From positions 1,240,001 through 1,304,000 of the forward strand of contig CP084617.1 of NCBI GenBank assembly GCA_025917655.1: 64,000 bases of DNA, in the 5' to 3' direction. The notes below the pieces were generated by a model, which worked only from the letters and a program-made list of their open reading frames with translations, was not told the origin of the DNA and searched no databases. Shown here one piece after another: positions 35,241 through 48,225 of this stretch (positions are counted from its first letter, which is position 1; each line of letters starts with the position of its first letter). A program made the translations under genes and the position numbers. Origin of the DNA: Chlorella sorokiniana. Its lineage: Eukaryota > Chlorophyta > Trebouxiophyceae > Chlorellales > Chlorellaceae.

Positions 35241-38200
35241 TCAGGGCTGGCGGGTAGGCAAACCTGCCGACGTGCAGCGCGGAGGGAGGGGAGAGCACGG
35301 CAGGCCTGAGGCCTGGCTCCCAGCAGTGCAACATGTCTCTGCTGTAGGCCAGCAGATGCCGCAATTTGGCAAGCGAGTAGATGTACTAGCGACAAGGCGC
35401 GAGCCACAGCTGCTGCTCGCCTGCGGGAAGCCCAGCCCCGGCCGCAGGCGTTCGCGGCTCGCCGCCGCCGCCGCCCTCCACGCCGCCGCCGCCGCCCGCC
35501 CGCCGCCGCGCTTGCCGTCCTGCTGCGGCAGCAGCGTCTCGCGCAGGTCGCCCTCGGCGGCGGCGGCGCCGCCGCTGAGGGGCAGGTAGTCCCGCATGAT
35601 GCTGCGGATTTCGTCCTGCATCTCGCGCCGCAGGCGCCAGCGGTACGCAAACAGTCCCCCAACTGCCGGTACAGCGGCAAGAGGGGGAGCAAGTGGGGGG
35701 GGGGGGGGCGCGGCGGTCAGCGATCAATTGTCCAAGACACTTGCAACACGTAGTAACAAACAGGGGCCTGCTGCCTTTACAGGCGTCAACCACACACGTA
35801 GCGGCCTACTCAGACCAGAGGCAGGGTCTCAGGGCAGTGAGCAGCTGCTGTGGGGCAGTGCAGCAGCGCCCACCCGACACCGCCACTACCGAGGCCACAA
35901 CAAGTATGGCGACGAGCCAGGCGGGCACACGGCTGGGGCTCAGGGAGTTGGGCAGGCACATGCCGGGGCGCCCTGCCCGCCATGCTGCAGGGGGCGGGTT
36001 GCGGGCAGCAGCACACAGGGGCTGTTTCACAATTACAGCGCACTTCACGTACAGAACAAGGGACGGCCTGCCTGATGCAAAACGCAAAACTGCCTCCTTG
36101 CGCTGCGTACGAGCACAGCAAGGCGCTGCGGCAGGCCACCTCTTAGCACGCACCAGGGTGTACCCTCGCTTGCATTCGCATCGGTAGGAGCCGGGCGTGT
36201 TGACGCAGACCTGGTCGCAGCCGGCGATGCCCAGCGCGCACTCGTCAATGTCGCTGCACTGCTTGCCGTCGCCCTCGTAGCCTGGACGATTGTGTGTAGG
36301 GAAGGGAGAGGGGGAGTAATGGGGTGATTGTGTGAGCAGTAGTGAGGGGCGAGGGTGTGGGTGGGTGCGGGGGGAACAGCATGAGTGGCACGAGGCCGTC
36401 GTGCTGGGCCTCATCTTGAAACAGCACCACCTGCCATGCATGCATAGCATTGAAATTGGCCCCACATAGCAGGCCCCCCCTTCACCTGCCGGGCAGCTGC
36501 AGATGTAGCCTCGAAAGGTGTCCACACAGGCCGACAGGCGGCCGCCCTCGCCGCCGCGCCAGCACTGGTCGCGCCCGACGCACAGTCGTCCACATTCAGG
36601 CCGCCAGTGAGGCAGATGGGGGCTCGCTGCGGTAGGGGAGGAGGGGGCGGTGGGGAGTGAGGGGGGCGGCCTGAGGAGAACGATCGTGAGAAAGTCGGGG
36701 CTGCGAGGAAGGCAAAGCTTGCATGCTGATTGTCAATGTTGAGCGTGGCTAGCGGGGTGCGGGGGCGGGAGCTGCTCTCAGCCCTGCCACCACAACGGAT
36801 GGGGTACGGACGGAAGGCTGTCCAACCTCCCGTGCTGGTGCCGCCTCACCCAAATCTAGCTCAGCGTGGGCTGCCCTCGCATCACCAGCCTGAGGGACCC
36901 CAGCACCCCACCCTGCGCCCGCTTGCCTGCCCTCTTGGAAGCCCGAGCACAGCGCGCGCAGCACGGCGGGGGCGTCAGCGCTCCGCGGTACTGGTCAGTG
37001 TTGATGGCCAGGGTGGGCAGCAGGATGACGCGCCCCCGCCCGCTGCGCTCCTCGTCGCCCTGCGCCGCCAGCTGGACCTGCCGGGGGAAAGCGAGGGGGG
37101 GGGGGCAGGGGGGTGCTTTAGCGAGATCGTGATAGCGGCGCTTTGGCCAAGAGATGGGGAGGATGCGAGAGCCCACCAGCCTGGCAGCAGCCTGGTCAGC
37201 AGAGCAGTTCGTCGTGCCAGGCGCGCAAGCTGTCCATTCGGCGGGAGCTGCCAGCCGCCCTTCTCAACAGCCCTCCAGTCAGCGGCCCCATCCCCAGCAC
37301 CGACAGCCAGCCAAGGGCAGCCACCTCGAGCACAGGGTGTGTGTGGTCGGCGTCAGCAGGGCCCATGCAGGCGTTCACAGCCGTGACGTCGATGCCGGCG
37401 GCGCGCAGCTGCTCCTCGGCGCAGCGCGTGTCGTATCGCCCGCCCGCCATCGTGCAGGCGCTGGCAAAGCCTGAAGGTGTGTGTGTGTGAAGGGGGGTGG
37501 TGTGAAATAGAGGCTCTCTCTCTGCATGTTCTCGTGGTGTTGTTGGTCCTCACCCAGGCCCCTTTGGCCCCCACAAACTTGAAAAGAAACATGGGACATG
37601 CGCGCCCCAGCGGCAGACAGGCCGGCGGCCATGTTTCTGGCAGCGCTGCCCCCGGATCCCTGCAACAGCCCCCTCTGTGTGCCTGGCCCACCTGCCGCGT
37701 AGTCCCACCAGCGCCAGGGCTCGTGCTGGGTGTCGTTGGCGGCCTGGTAGGCGCACAGGTGGCGCTTGTTCTGCTCCACCACCTGTCGAGGCGGCACAGG
37801 GCAGCGAGGGGTACAGAGGGCGACCAGGCAGCTCAGGCTCAAACGAGGCCTCCCCGTTCTACGCACCCTGGGAGCCATAGCGGAGCCTGCTCTGCCCCCA
37901 GCAGCGCAGCACGGCACAGCGCAGCTGGGAGCAGCCTTGCCACGTGCCTGCGCTCCGTTGTACTGCCCCTCGTACTGCCGCGGTACAGCGTTCACCGCGC
38001 AGTACCGCCCGTGGTGGATGCAGGTGCGGTCGCACTCGGTGCGGGGGACCAGCGGGAGCAGGCCTTGAGCATGACGTGCGGCGTGAACAGTGCAAAGCCC
38101 TCCTGCGGCGGCAGAGCGGCTGGGTGTGCGGCGCTGAGACAAGTTTCCGCGCATCAGGAAGTGAGGTGGAGGCTGTGCATGCATGGCGACTGAACGTTTG

Positions 38201-39953
38201 AAGCATGTGAGGAGAGCGGCTGCCCCTGCCAGCTGCAGTCCTCCCAGCGGCCTGCCCCAGCCACGGCACAGAACCGCCAGGCGTGGGCCTGGCAGCTTCC
38301 TTGCACCTGCTCCAGCGACTGCGCCGTCTCCCTGAAGCTGGCGAGGAAGGCGCGGGTGGAGTCGCAGGCGCGGCCGCACGCGTCCTGCGTCGTGAGCCAC
38401 AGCTCCCACTCCACCCTGAGAGAGGAGGAGGCACGTGGGGCCACGCAAGCTGTGAAGGAGAGGCGGGAGGGGTCGGGCAAGCAGAGGGATGCCTGCTCAG
38501 AGGGTGAGACTTTTGCTTGAAAGTGAACGGCCAGCAGCCATGGGAGAAGGCGGGCAGGCGGCAGCACACAGGCGGCAGAGGTGCAAGCGCGCAGGGCAGC
38601 GCGTCTGGCTGCCAGCCAGCGCAGCGCCGAGCCTGTTGTCGGGATGGGCAATGCTCTCGCTCCAATCGAGCTCCACCTCCACTCCCGGTCCCCCGCCGCT
38701 GCTTGCCCCTGCCAGCGCCGACTTCATCATGTCGCCGGTGGCCTGCGGAAGAAGGAGGGGGAGCCAGCTTCTTTGGGAAGTGAAGCAAGGCGTCGACGGC
38801 CTCATTCGCCAGGCCAGGCAGGGAAGTCTGGGAGCAGAACTCCACCGCGCCAGCCCTTGCGAGGTGGCGCACACGCCAGAAACGCGAGGGGGAAGCGACC
38901 CTGGAGCGATGGGTGCAAGCGAAGCGCGGGAAATCCTCCAGAAAGGTCTTTCCGAGCGGTGTGAAGGGGCTTGCCTTGGTGACCAGCACCACCGGGATGC
39001 CGATCTCGGGCACCAGCGCCGCGGCGTCCTTGTTGTCTTCCGGGATGGCCATCGTCAGCAGCGGCTCCTGCGAGGGCCCAGCCCGGCACATTCCTCACTC
39101 ACAAACTTGCTTGAGGGGGTGCTGAGCAGGTGAGTCGACCACTCAGAGAGGGGGACCTGTGCTGCAGGGAGCTGCCCTGGCGGCAACGCTGGTGAGTTGG
39201 GCTTGGCTGACGCGTCCTCCCTCCACAACACACATGTTATACAACCCACACCCACTAAAAGCCCCCCTTTCTCCCCAATGCGAGACCTCGGTATGGTCTG
39301 TCACAATCACGGCCTTGGCCCCCGCCCGCTGCCCGTACCGCGCCTTCTCCACAAAGAAGCAATCTGCACGCGGCGGTGGGGTGGAACGAATGGGTCAGCA
39401 CAGCGTGAGAGACACTGGCATGAGGAGATTTAAACTACAGCAGCATCCTCGGCTGCTGCCCAGCCCCTGCATCCTGTGCTGCGCCAGCGGCGCTCACCGC
39501 CGCGGTCCACCAGCAGCACTGGGGGCAGGCCGCCGGGCGCCACCGGCAGGGTGGAGTTGAACTCGGTGCAGGCCTTCGGGTTGGAAGTGTCGAAGACGAC
39601 GGAGCCGCTCAAGGTGCCGCCATACAGGGGCACACCAAACTGCTGGCAGGAAGCAGGGGGTGGTAGGTGACAAGAGCTGCAGATGCGGGGCGGCAGCCTC
39701 CGCGAGAGGTCCTTGCCGCGAATGCTGGGAGCAGAAAGTGGCATCCCCAGCAAGTGCCAACTCAAGCCTGATCCAGCGGGCTCACGTCGCCCACGGCAGT
39801 GTCAAAGGTGCCTGCAATGGAGGCGGGCTGCAGGATGCGCATGCTGCCCTTCTCCACGACGAAGGAGGCGGCGCGCGCGGCGGCCGGCGTGGCGGCGACG
39901 GCGAGCGCCAGGGCGGCGACGAGCGCGGCGGCTGCCACCACACCGTGCTGCAT
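35241..39953 (-). CDS. VSR: Vacuolar sorting receptor (BP-80/VSR type)
   Basis: Type I membrane receptor carrying soluble cargo from the Golgi/TGN to the vacuole. Exons (minus): 39786-39953, 39498-39639, 39287-39363, 38975-39067, 38633-38742, 38307-38415, 37948-38102, 37692-37782, 37325-37470, 36927-37077, 36486-36626, 36154-36281, 35874-35984, and a last exon from 35662. Signal peptide [19 protein letters not shown] domain ([54 protein letters not shown]); central Cys-rich part ([30 protein letters not shown]); EGF repeats including calcium-binding [16 protein letters not shown]; membrane helix [19 protein letters not shown]; cytosolic [15 protein letters not shown], where YLPL takes the place of the plant YMPL sorting signal. 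Four introns have GC donors. Frame slips at 36968-36972 and elsewhere. The tail past YLPL is low-complexity; its stop could be at 35386 or 35241. Confidence 0.92.
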
Positions 39954-41804
39954 GGTGGTGGGGTGATGCAGCTTCCCCAGAGGCAGCTGGTCGTGAGGTT
40001 TTGGCGCAGCCAGTGAGCGAGGAAACCCGTCCAAGGCCGCTCGCTCGTGTTGCAGTAGACCTGCCCACGTGCCTGCTCCTGATCACAGCAGCTGGTGTGC
40101 AGGCAGAGCCTGGTTGCAGGGAAGGAGGGAATCCTTTCCTCCTGACATGACAGAAGCTGGGTGAGCTGGCGTTGGCAGAGAACATCCCTGAGAGGGCCTC
40201 ATGCTGTGCTGTGCAAACTCATCAAGGGCTGATCGTACGCTTGCATGCAACGGAGGTCAGGGCAGTGCTGCAGTCGCCACGTGCACGAGGAGACTGTGAC
40301 TGTAAGCTTCACTGAACTCGCCACTGGCCCACTCGATCTCACAGACTGGCATCACGAGTCCACTTGAAGCATCGCCAGGCAGGCTGCTGCATTGCTGGCA
40401 TCCGGGAGAGCAGCAGCCACGGCCCCCGCCTCTCTGCGGCCCATCACCGCCAGACCAGCGCTTGGGACTGCCGCCTGTCAAGCAGCGCTTGCCCTCGTTC
40501 GTTTTACACGTGTATGCATCAGAAAAAAATGTGTCGTGACGTTCAAAAGGTTCCAGGTGGGCCCTTGGGGCATGCACGCATGTGTTTGTGCGTGGGTTCG
40601 CTGTGTAGGCGGGGGGGGCAAAAGTGTCGTTCGTTCATCATGAGCTTTTATGTTCAAAGGAGGCATGGCCACCATCGCTAGGCAGGCCGGGTACAGGAGC
40701 GAGCGCCGCGACGGCGCAGGCGGGCACAGAGAGACGTTGAAGCCCGATGCAAAACAGGTTGAATGCGGACAGGGAGCGAGGCGGCAACATGGGCGGCCAG
40801 GCCATGCTGTGTAGTTGCCACGACTGGGAGACACGCCGCTAGGGGCAGGGGGAAGCGGCGACAACTTGCAAACAACGGTTCAGCGCCAAAAACGCGTATA
40901 CAGGGGGAGACGGGGTTCACGAGACGGCGAGGGGGGCCGGTGCGGAAGGGGTTCATATGTTGCGCGGGTGTGCTGGCGTCGCCGAGCGCAGCAAAGCACG
41001 TCTTTGAAGAGCCAGCACACCATTTAGGTCAGAGTTTCTAAGTGGGCTGGAAAGCCAAAAATGCTGAGAGTCCAGTTTGGCAAAGGAGTTCCCAGCTGGA
41101 AGATAACTGATACAGCCAAATGCAGCAGTGAGCGGTGAGCAGTTAGCGGAGGGGAGGGGGCGTGCCCTGGAGGCGGGGTCAGCCAGCTGAAGCAATATCG
41201 GATACAGGATGGAGAAAACCGCAGAGCATTGCCGCTTCTGTTGTGGGCAGTGCTGGAGGCTGCATGTGTTGAAGGTGGAGAGGCGCTGCGCAGGCATCGA
41301 AGGCGAGCCTGGCTGGCCTGCCTGGGAGTGGCAGTGAAGGGATTCAGGCGCATGGAGGACGGGGATGGTTGCTGGCTGCAGCAGCAGTGTAGGCGCGAGC
41401 GCCAGAGGCAGCGAGCTGGCTGCGGGGGTGAGCGGTGCAGGAAGGGAGAGGGGGGGGGGGGTGGTGGGGGGCGGGGGGCAAGGTGATGGTGATGGTGATC
41501 GGCAGGAGCATGCCGGGCGCAGGAAGGGCCGATGAAACCGCCGAGGGTGCGACGAAATGAAAGCTTCAATCGTTGGAGGGCAGGGCGCCCTGTCGTCCCC
41601 GGGACCGAGGGATGCGGGGACGGAGGAGTGGTTTGGGTTGGTGTGGCACGGGCAGGCGGGGCGGGGCTGCATCAACGGCTCCGCCGCCGCCCGCGGCGTC
41701 AAGGCGGAGAGAAAATAGTGCCGACACCCGTATCGGTGCGGCGAGGTGGTGCGTGTGGGGGCGTCGGCGGGGGCGCGCGTGCGGTGGAGGGCGGCGGCGC
41801 GCCT
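39954..41804. other. Long intergenic region, VSR start to cyclin stop
   Basis: About 1.85 kb with no exon I can support. It should hold the VSR promoter and the 3' UTR of the cyclin gene. TTACA near 40503 is a possible TGTAA signal (minus) but far from the cyclin stop. A G/C-run-rich stretch lies at 41440-41480. Confidence 0.4.
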
Positions 41805-43115
41805 CTAGTCCAGCAGCCTGTGCTGGCGCAGCACCGCGGCCACGTCCCACTCCAGGCTGAACAGCAGGTCCAGCTCGAAGTCGGCCAGGGCCTGTGGGTG
41901 CACGTGGGTGGCCTGGCTCATCAAGGAGCGGTTGGGGATCTGGGTGCGCACGCCGCACAGCTTGGCCACCAGCCAGAGGGCTGCAGGGGGTGAGGGGAAG
42001 GGGGAGCGTGTGCGGGTTGAGACACATGCAGGCGGAGGCTGGTGGGCGCGGCACCACACGGCAGCGAAACGGCAAGGGCCAGGAGGCCAGGCAGGCAAGC
42101 CTGGGAAAGGTAGGAAGGCAGCGGCAGGACTGGCAGTCCGGCATCCCGGCAAGTGACCGCGCAAGCGGGGGCGCCGCACCTGCTGCCAGGTAAGCGTACA
42201 TCACTGGGTTGGCGGCATGCATGGAGGGGGCCAGGTCGGGCGAGAGGCGGTCAGCTCCCGCATCAGCGCCAGCGCGCCCAGCAGGACGCGGTCGCCCAGC
42301 TTGACCAGCGGCTGCAAGTGCACCAGGTGCTGGCGCCAGGCCTGCCGGGGTTGGGAGGGGAGGGCACAGCGGGGCCGTGTGAGCTCCAGGGAGGGATCGA
42401 GCCACGCATCAGCTGGATCAAGAGTGCGGAGGAGGAAGATAGAAACGAAAGGGCAAGCGTCGGCGGGTCGCAGCACAGGCAGCTAGGTGCTGCAGCGGGG
42501 CAGGAAAGAGGGGCGTCTGCGGAGCGGGGCAGGCTGGTCCGCCTCCCGCCCAGCGGCGGCGACGGCAGGCGCTTGACTGCAGGCTAAAAACACGTAATCC
42601 CCCAGCTAAGACCAATGCGCGCATGCTGTTGAGCCCACCTGCAGAGTGTAGAGCATGGGGGCCTCTAGGGATGCAAACAGGGATCCAGGGCTGTCCAGCA
42701 GGTAGCGGCGGGCGTCGCCGCTGTTCAGCCGCACGGGGTGGCGGGCCCCTCCGGCTCGGGCAGGCCCTGCTGGGCGGTCACATCCGAGCGCTCGCTGTCC
42801 TGGCGCTCCATTGGAGCGGGCAGGCAGGCCTGGGGCGCCTCGCAGTCGGTGCCCTGGCCAGCGCGTTCTGCCTCCATGGCCTCGTCCGTGAAGTCAGCGG
42901 TGAAGAGCTTGCGGCGTGCAGGAGCCTGCGTAAAGGCACAGAGGGACGCTGTGCATTGAGCTTCAGGGCCGTGCTGCCCCTTGCGGGCGGCGATCAGGCA
43001 CGCATGAGGGGCTGTGTCACCGCACCTTGCCCCCACGCGGCTGTCTTGGCCGCTTGCCGGGGCTCCTGACGCTGGGCAGAGGCATGGCTGAGCCGCTGCG
43101 GGTCTTGGCCACCAT
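41805..43115 (-). CDS. Cyclin-box protein
   Basis: Exons (minus): 43026-43115, 42639-42925, 42180-42341, 41805-41980, about 238 residues. The N terminus is basic (SVRSPGKRPRQPRGGK) and followed by RRKLFTADFTDEAMEAE. A single cyclin fold follows: DARRYLLDSPGSLFASL, LQPLVKLGDRVLLGALALM (helices one and two), DLAPSMHAANPVMYAYLAA, ALWLVAKLCGVRTQIPNRS and FELDLLFSLEWDVAAVLR, which match the cyclin-box pattern of small plant/algal and protist cyclins (PHO80/P-type or cyclin N-domain only). It would bind and activate a CDK. I cannot assign the subclass. Single missing bases at 42735-42738 (G run) and near 42255 restore the frame and make the total length whole. Confidence 0.78.
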
Positions 43116-43344
43116 CTGTGGCCGGAAGGGCAGGAGGCTGGCAGGCCGGGCAGCTCTATGCAGGGCCGCGAGGGCTTGAGATAAAAGAATAGTGATAGGG
43201 AAGCTTGCAGGAACAGATAAATTGACGGACGGACCGATTCCCCTGCTCTTCACATCGCCCTCTTCACTGCACCCCTCCAAAGGACCACCCCCTCACCTAC
43301 AAAGCCGATTCAGATCATGCGCAGGAACGTGAGCTGCCGGTCAG

Positions 43345-43349
43345 TTACA
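43345..43349 (-). terminator. TGTAA polyadenylation signal of the mTERF-HA gene
   Basis: Reads TGTAA on the minus strand about 145 bases past the stop at 43492, between this gene and the cyclin gene start. Confidence 0.5.
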
Positions 43350-43491
43350 ATATATTATGGTGAAGAAACAGTGGGGCTTTGAAAAATCGGCTGCGGAAGC
43401 AGTTTGGGGCAACAGGCAGGGCGGCGGCGGCAGGCGGCGGCGTGCGCGTGAAAAGGGCGCGAAGCCGCATTTATGGGCGCCACGACAGGCC

Positions 43492-46400
43492 TCACCGCCG
43501 ATTGGCCCCCACCCCCGCGCTGAGAAGACCGATGAGGGTCGCCTCGAAGCTTGTTCCGGCGCCCCTCAGCCCTGCGCCGACGCGCGACGCTGCAGCGGGG
43601 CGGCGCCGCCCGATCGCCGCCAGCTGCGTGGCCTGAGGCGGCGGCAGCCGCCCCGCCGCCGCCGCGCGGTGCTGCTCGGCCAGCCACGCCGCCAGCGGCG
43701 CCCAGCGCGCCTCCTCCTCGCGCTGCTGCCGCCAGGCGGGCGGTGGCGCGCCGGGGGCGCCGGGCAGCAGCAGGCGGCAGTGGCCGTGCTCGGCTCTGAA
43801 GGCCAGCAGCTCCCCCAGCCGGCGGTCCCACTCCTCGTCCGCCGCGCACCTCTCAAAGGCGTCCAGCCGCACCTGCAAGGCAGCCAGGGGGTGAGACGGC
43901 GGGTGAGCAGAGGGCAGAGGTGTGGCGCGGGCGGCCTGCTCGCCGCACGGGCGCTTCACGCCCGTCACAGGCAGCTGCCGCGAGCGGGGGAGCCGCAGCG
44001 CTGCCAGCTGGCGCCAGAGCCTGCGTCCCCACGGCCCCCGAGCAGCCCACAGCCACACCAACCCACCTGCAGCGCTTCTAAGGTGCGGCGGCGCGCGGCG
44101 GCAGCCAGCCCAGGGCGTGCAGCCCACGCTGGTGCTGCAGCCAGGCGGCGAGCTCGCCGCCGCGGGGGCGGCGCCGCCGCTGCGGCCAGCGCCGCACACC
44201 GCTCCTGCCACCGGGGCTCGCTCATGCTGTACACCTCTTCAGACAGGATCCAGGTGATGCCTGCGGCACGGCAGGCGGAGGCGGGGCAGCGGGGGGTGAA
44301 ACCCAAAGCGGAAGGCGAAGGGTCACTCGGGTAAGGGATACCTCACGCTGCTGCCTTCAGCCCTGGGACAGAGGAGCCCCGCTGGGGCAGGGCCAGCATG
44401 GCGACAGCCGCAGCAGCTGCAAGCGCCTGTACAGTACCACTGCAGCTGCCCAGGTCCAGACGAGCGGCATGCCGGCCGGGTGCACGGGTGCGGCAAGCCC
44501 AGCGCTCCCGCCCGCCCCTCCCAGTCTCAAGTCCCTCCCCCGGGCCCGCCATGAACCCACCCAGGAAGGCCATGTAGCGCAGCTGCGCCGTGGACAGCAT
44601 GCCGTCAGCAAAGAGCGCCTGCTGCGTCTGCACCCAGCGCGCCACCCGCAGGCGAGGGCTGCCAAGCGGCGGCTGCCGCGGCTGCGGCTGCGGCGGCGGC
44701 CCCTGCCGCTCAAACGACGCGGCCGCCGCCCGGCCCGCGCCCCCGCCCTCGTCGCCGCCGCCGCCGCCGCCGCCGCTGGTTTGCTCGCCGGCGAGGGGCG
44801 CCGCTGCGTCGGCGGCCCGCCGCCGCTGCTGCGCCGCCAGCTGCTGGCGCGTGCGGGGTCCAGCGGCACCTGGGAGCCTTGCAGCAGCGCGGCGGCGGCG
44901 TGCGCCAGCGCCTGCCACTCAAGGGGGCTGTACGGGTCCAGCTGCACCCCCCGCCAGCTGCAGCATGAGGCCCAGCTCCGCGGGCAGCACCTGCTGCCGC
45001 CAGCGCCGCTGCTGCCGCGCCAGCCAGAAGCGCAGGCCGGGCTCGGCGCGGGGTCGGCGGAGGCCCGCGCCCTCCGCGCTGCCATGTCGGCCTGCAGGCG
45101 CTGCCGCGCCGCCGCCACGGCTGCGGAGCCGCGCCGCACCCCGCCGCCGCCGCCGCCCCGGCCTCTCCCTCATCCTCGGCCTGCTCCTCCTCAACCTCCC
45201 CCGCCTCTTCTTCACCGCCCTCGCCCTCGCCCTCAGCGTCGCCGCCCTCGCCGCCCTCGCGCTCGCCGCCGCCGCCGCCGCCGCCGCGGCTGCCGCGCGG
45301 GCGGCCCATCTTGGGGCGCGCCTGGGCAAAGGGGCGGGGCTGGCGCGAGTTGTGCCGCTCGATCAGGTAGAGCAGGCGGCCGAACCAGGCCATCCAGTCC
45401 CGCTCTGCCAGGGAGCCGTCCTGCCGGGCGGCAGCGGCGCGGGAAGGCGAGCAGGCTCAGGCTCCTGCCTGGGGGCACACAGGCGCAGGGCCCCAGCCCG
45501 AGCGCTAGGATGCTCAGCCCGCGTGGCAGGCGGGAAAGACCGCCAGCAGCCGCCGGCAGCAAACGACTTGCGGGGCGGCACCCAGCAGCACCCCACCCCC
45601 CGTCCCGCCCTTCCGCCAGACCAGGCTGGCATGTGAGGCCCCCGCCACGCCCCCAGCCGCACCAACACACGGAAAAACAAGCAGTGACAGACACAGAACA
45701 CTCCTTAATGATGAACCACAAAGACACGCGCTGCCACAGCCCCCAAACCCTCCAGCCCCCCACACACAAAAACAACAACAACAAAGTTTCCCCTCACCGT
45801 CGCCTCCCACTGCATGCCCAGGGCCTCGAAGCGCGACAGCGCCTCCCCGGCAGCAGCCCGCGGGCCCGGTACTCCCGCTGCAGGGTGGTCCACAGCGCCA
45901 GCTCGCGCGCCGTGATGCCGCCCGCGCCCCCAGTCGGCGCCCAGCCACGAGAAGCGCTGCTGGTTCTCGGCGTGCCACAGCATCCAGTCCACCAGCTGCC
46001 CGGGGGGGATGGTTGGAGAAGCAACAAGAGCGGGGGCAGGGGCGGGAAGGTCGGCTCAAAGGACGGGCTCGCCGACGTGGCGTCAAAACAGTGCGCACTG
46101 CCCTACAGCCCGGCGAAATGGGAAAGAAGGCTCCGTCCCCCCCAAACTACCCACCCCACTCTGGACACCAGCAATCCACCACCCAGCACTACACAGCCAC
46201 GCGTACACGCACACGCCACCACTAAAAACACACACACACACGTACACTCTCACGCAAGCCCGCCATCGACCCCCACCTGGTCGAAGCGGTGCTCCCACTC
46301 CTCTGTCAGCTGCGCCACCTCCCCAAAGGCAAAGCCCATGGACTGGAGGATGGACAGGCGCTCGTCGCTGCAGCGGGCAGGGCGGGGGGCACGGTGCAGT

Positions 46401-48179
46401 TTTGTAATCGGTGCAGTTTTGTTAAGGGTGACGGGGTGTGTGTGGTGACAGGGGCAGGGAGCAGGAGGAGTCCAGAAGGACAGTGTGTGAGTGTGTAGCG
46501 GGGCAGCGAGGGCGGCCTGGTTGACAGCAGCGAGGGCAGTTGGGGCAGGGAGCTGGGGGCAAAAGTGGAGGGCTGGCCAGCGCTGCTGCAGCGCCGGCAG
46601 GAGCGTTTCAGGGAAGGGGGCCAGGCAGCCTGGGCTGCGCGCACCTGAGCTGCCCCGCTGCGCGCGCTATGCGCTGCCGCTTCACCCACAGACCCAGCTC
46701 CGGGTTCTCAGGCCAGTCCTGCTCGGTTCAAGGGGGCACAGGGGGTGGAATGCTTGCTTGCTTGCAACAAGACAGACGGGGCCTCGGGGGAGCAAGTGGA
46801 CACATCAGGGGCTGGCCAAGCCTGCGCCGCCTGAGGTTGCAAGCAAGGGGCGGCTCCCTTTGCCGGTGTAGGGGGCTCCTAGCTGCATGCGCGCCGCCGC
46901 AGCGCCATGGCAGCAGCAAGCGCTGGATCCCTTGTGACCCCCTCTGACCCCCTCTGACCCTCCCCCAACAAACCACTCTAAAAAGCAAGGAGCCCCGCAC
47001 CTCTGGCACGTTGCAGTGGCCGTGGCGCAGCAGGAAGGCCGCCAGCTCCACAGCCCTCCTGTCCCAGCGGTCGTTGGTGGTGGGCTTGCACAGCATGACC
47101 TCCGGGCAGCGCGCCAGGATGGCAGCGATGCCGCGGGGGCCTGCGGGTGGGGGCAGGCAGGGGAAGGAGGGGGAGGGCGTGTCGTGGAGAGGCGGCCAGG
47201 CTGCAGCGGTTGGCAGGCGGGCGGGCGGCGGCGTGTTGATGCTGCAATTCCGCAAGCGGCCAGGAGTGGGGGTGGGGCCGGAGGGGCCGAGCTGGGGGCG
47301 GCACGACTCGCCGTCCACCCGGCCGCTGCTCCCCTTTTTCACCTGTTCGTTTTCACCTGTGCACACACAAAATCACGAACATGCAACCCCCCTTGGCCAC
47401 ACACACATCCACCCCCTTGTCACACACACATCACCACCGCCACTACCGCCCCACACCCACACCTACGCACGCACACGCCCCACCACGCACGGCCGCCGCC
47501 ACCCACCAAAGGGCACCCCGCACTCGAGCTCAAGGTGCTCCACCACCAGGCGCACGTTGCGCTCCACACGTGACCGCCGCCGCCGGTCGATCAGCGAGCG
47601 GCCGCCGGGGTGACGCGCCACGCCACCGCCTGCTCGCATGAGGGGGGCACGAGGGCGGATGCAGGTGTGTGTGCGCGTGGGCAGGGGGAGGGATAGGAAG
47701 GTCCCCCTTGCAAGCTGTCGGGGTAAGAGAGCTTGCACGCGGCACACGCCAGGGCCGTTTCGCAGCACCCGCAGCATTCCGGCTTTAGACTGCCTCCAGG
47801 CCCTTGCCCCTCCACACCACCAATCACCACCACTGCTGCCACCGCTAATATTGCCACTGCTGCCACCGCGAATACTGCCACCACCGCCACCGCTGTTGCC
47901 GCCACCACAGCAGCAGCAGCAGCAGCAGCCCCCCAACCTGCGTCACCACTCGGTCCACGTCATCCGGGGGACCCCGCACTCCACCAGGTAACACTCGAGG
48001 CTGCCCTCCTGCGGCAACCAGCACAAGCAGGCACACAGCCCGGGGGTGGCAGGCATGAAACTCAAAGCTGGGAAGCGAGCAGCCGGCTAATCCCCTGCGT
48101 GGGCTGTGGAGCGGCAGCCTTGCCGACGCTGAGGGGCAGCGCAGCTGGACACATTCGAGGCTGCAGGAAGCATGACCAA

Positions 48180-48225
<46 letters not shown>

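Noticed and set aside
44469-46448. A 659-codon plus-strand ORF
   Set aside because: Antisense to the acidic linker and HA repeats; composed of Arg/Pro/Ala low complexity with no recognisable domain.
22441-48222. CRISPR or transposon-like arrays
   Set aside because: The repeats are dinucleotide microsatellites, trinucleotide runs or two-copy duplications; no spacers, terminal repeats, transposase or reverse transcriptase were seen.
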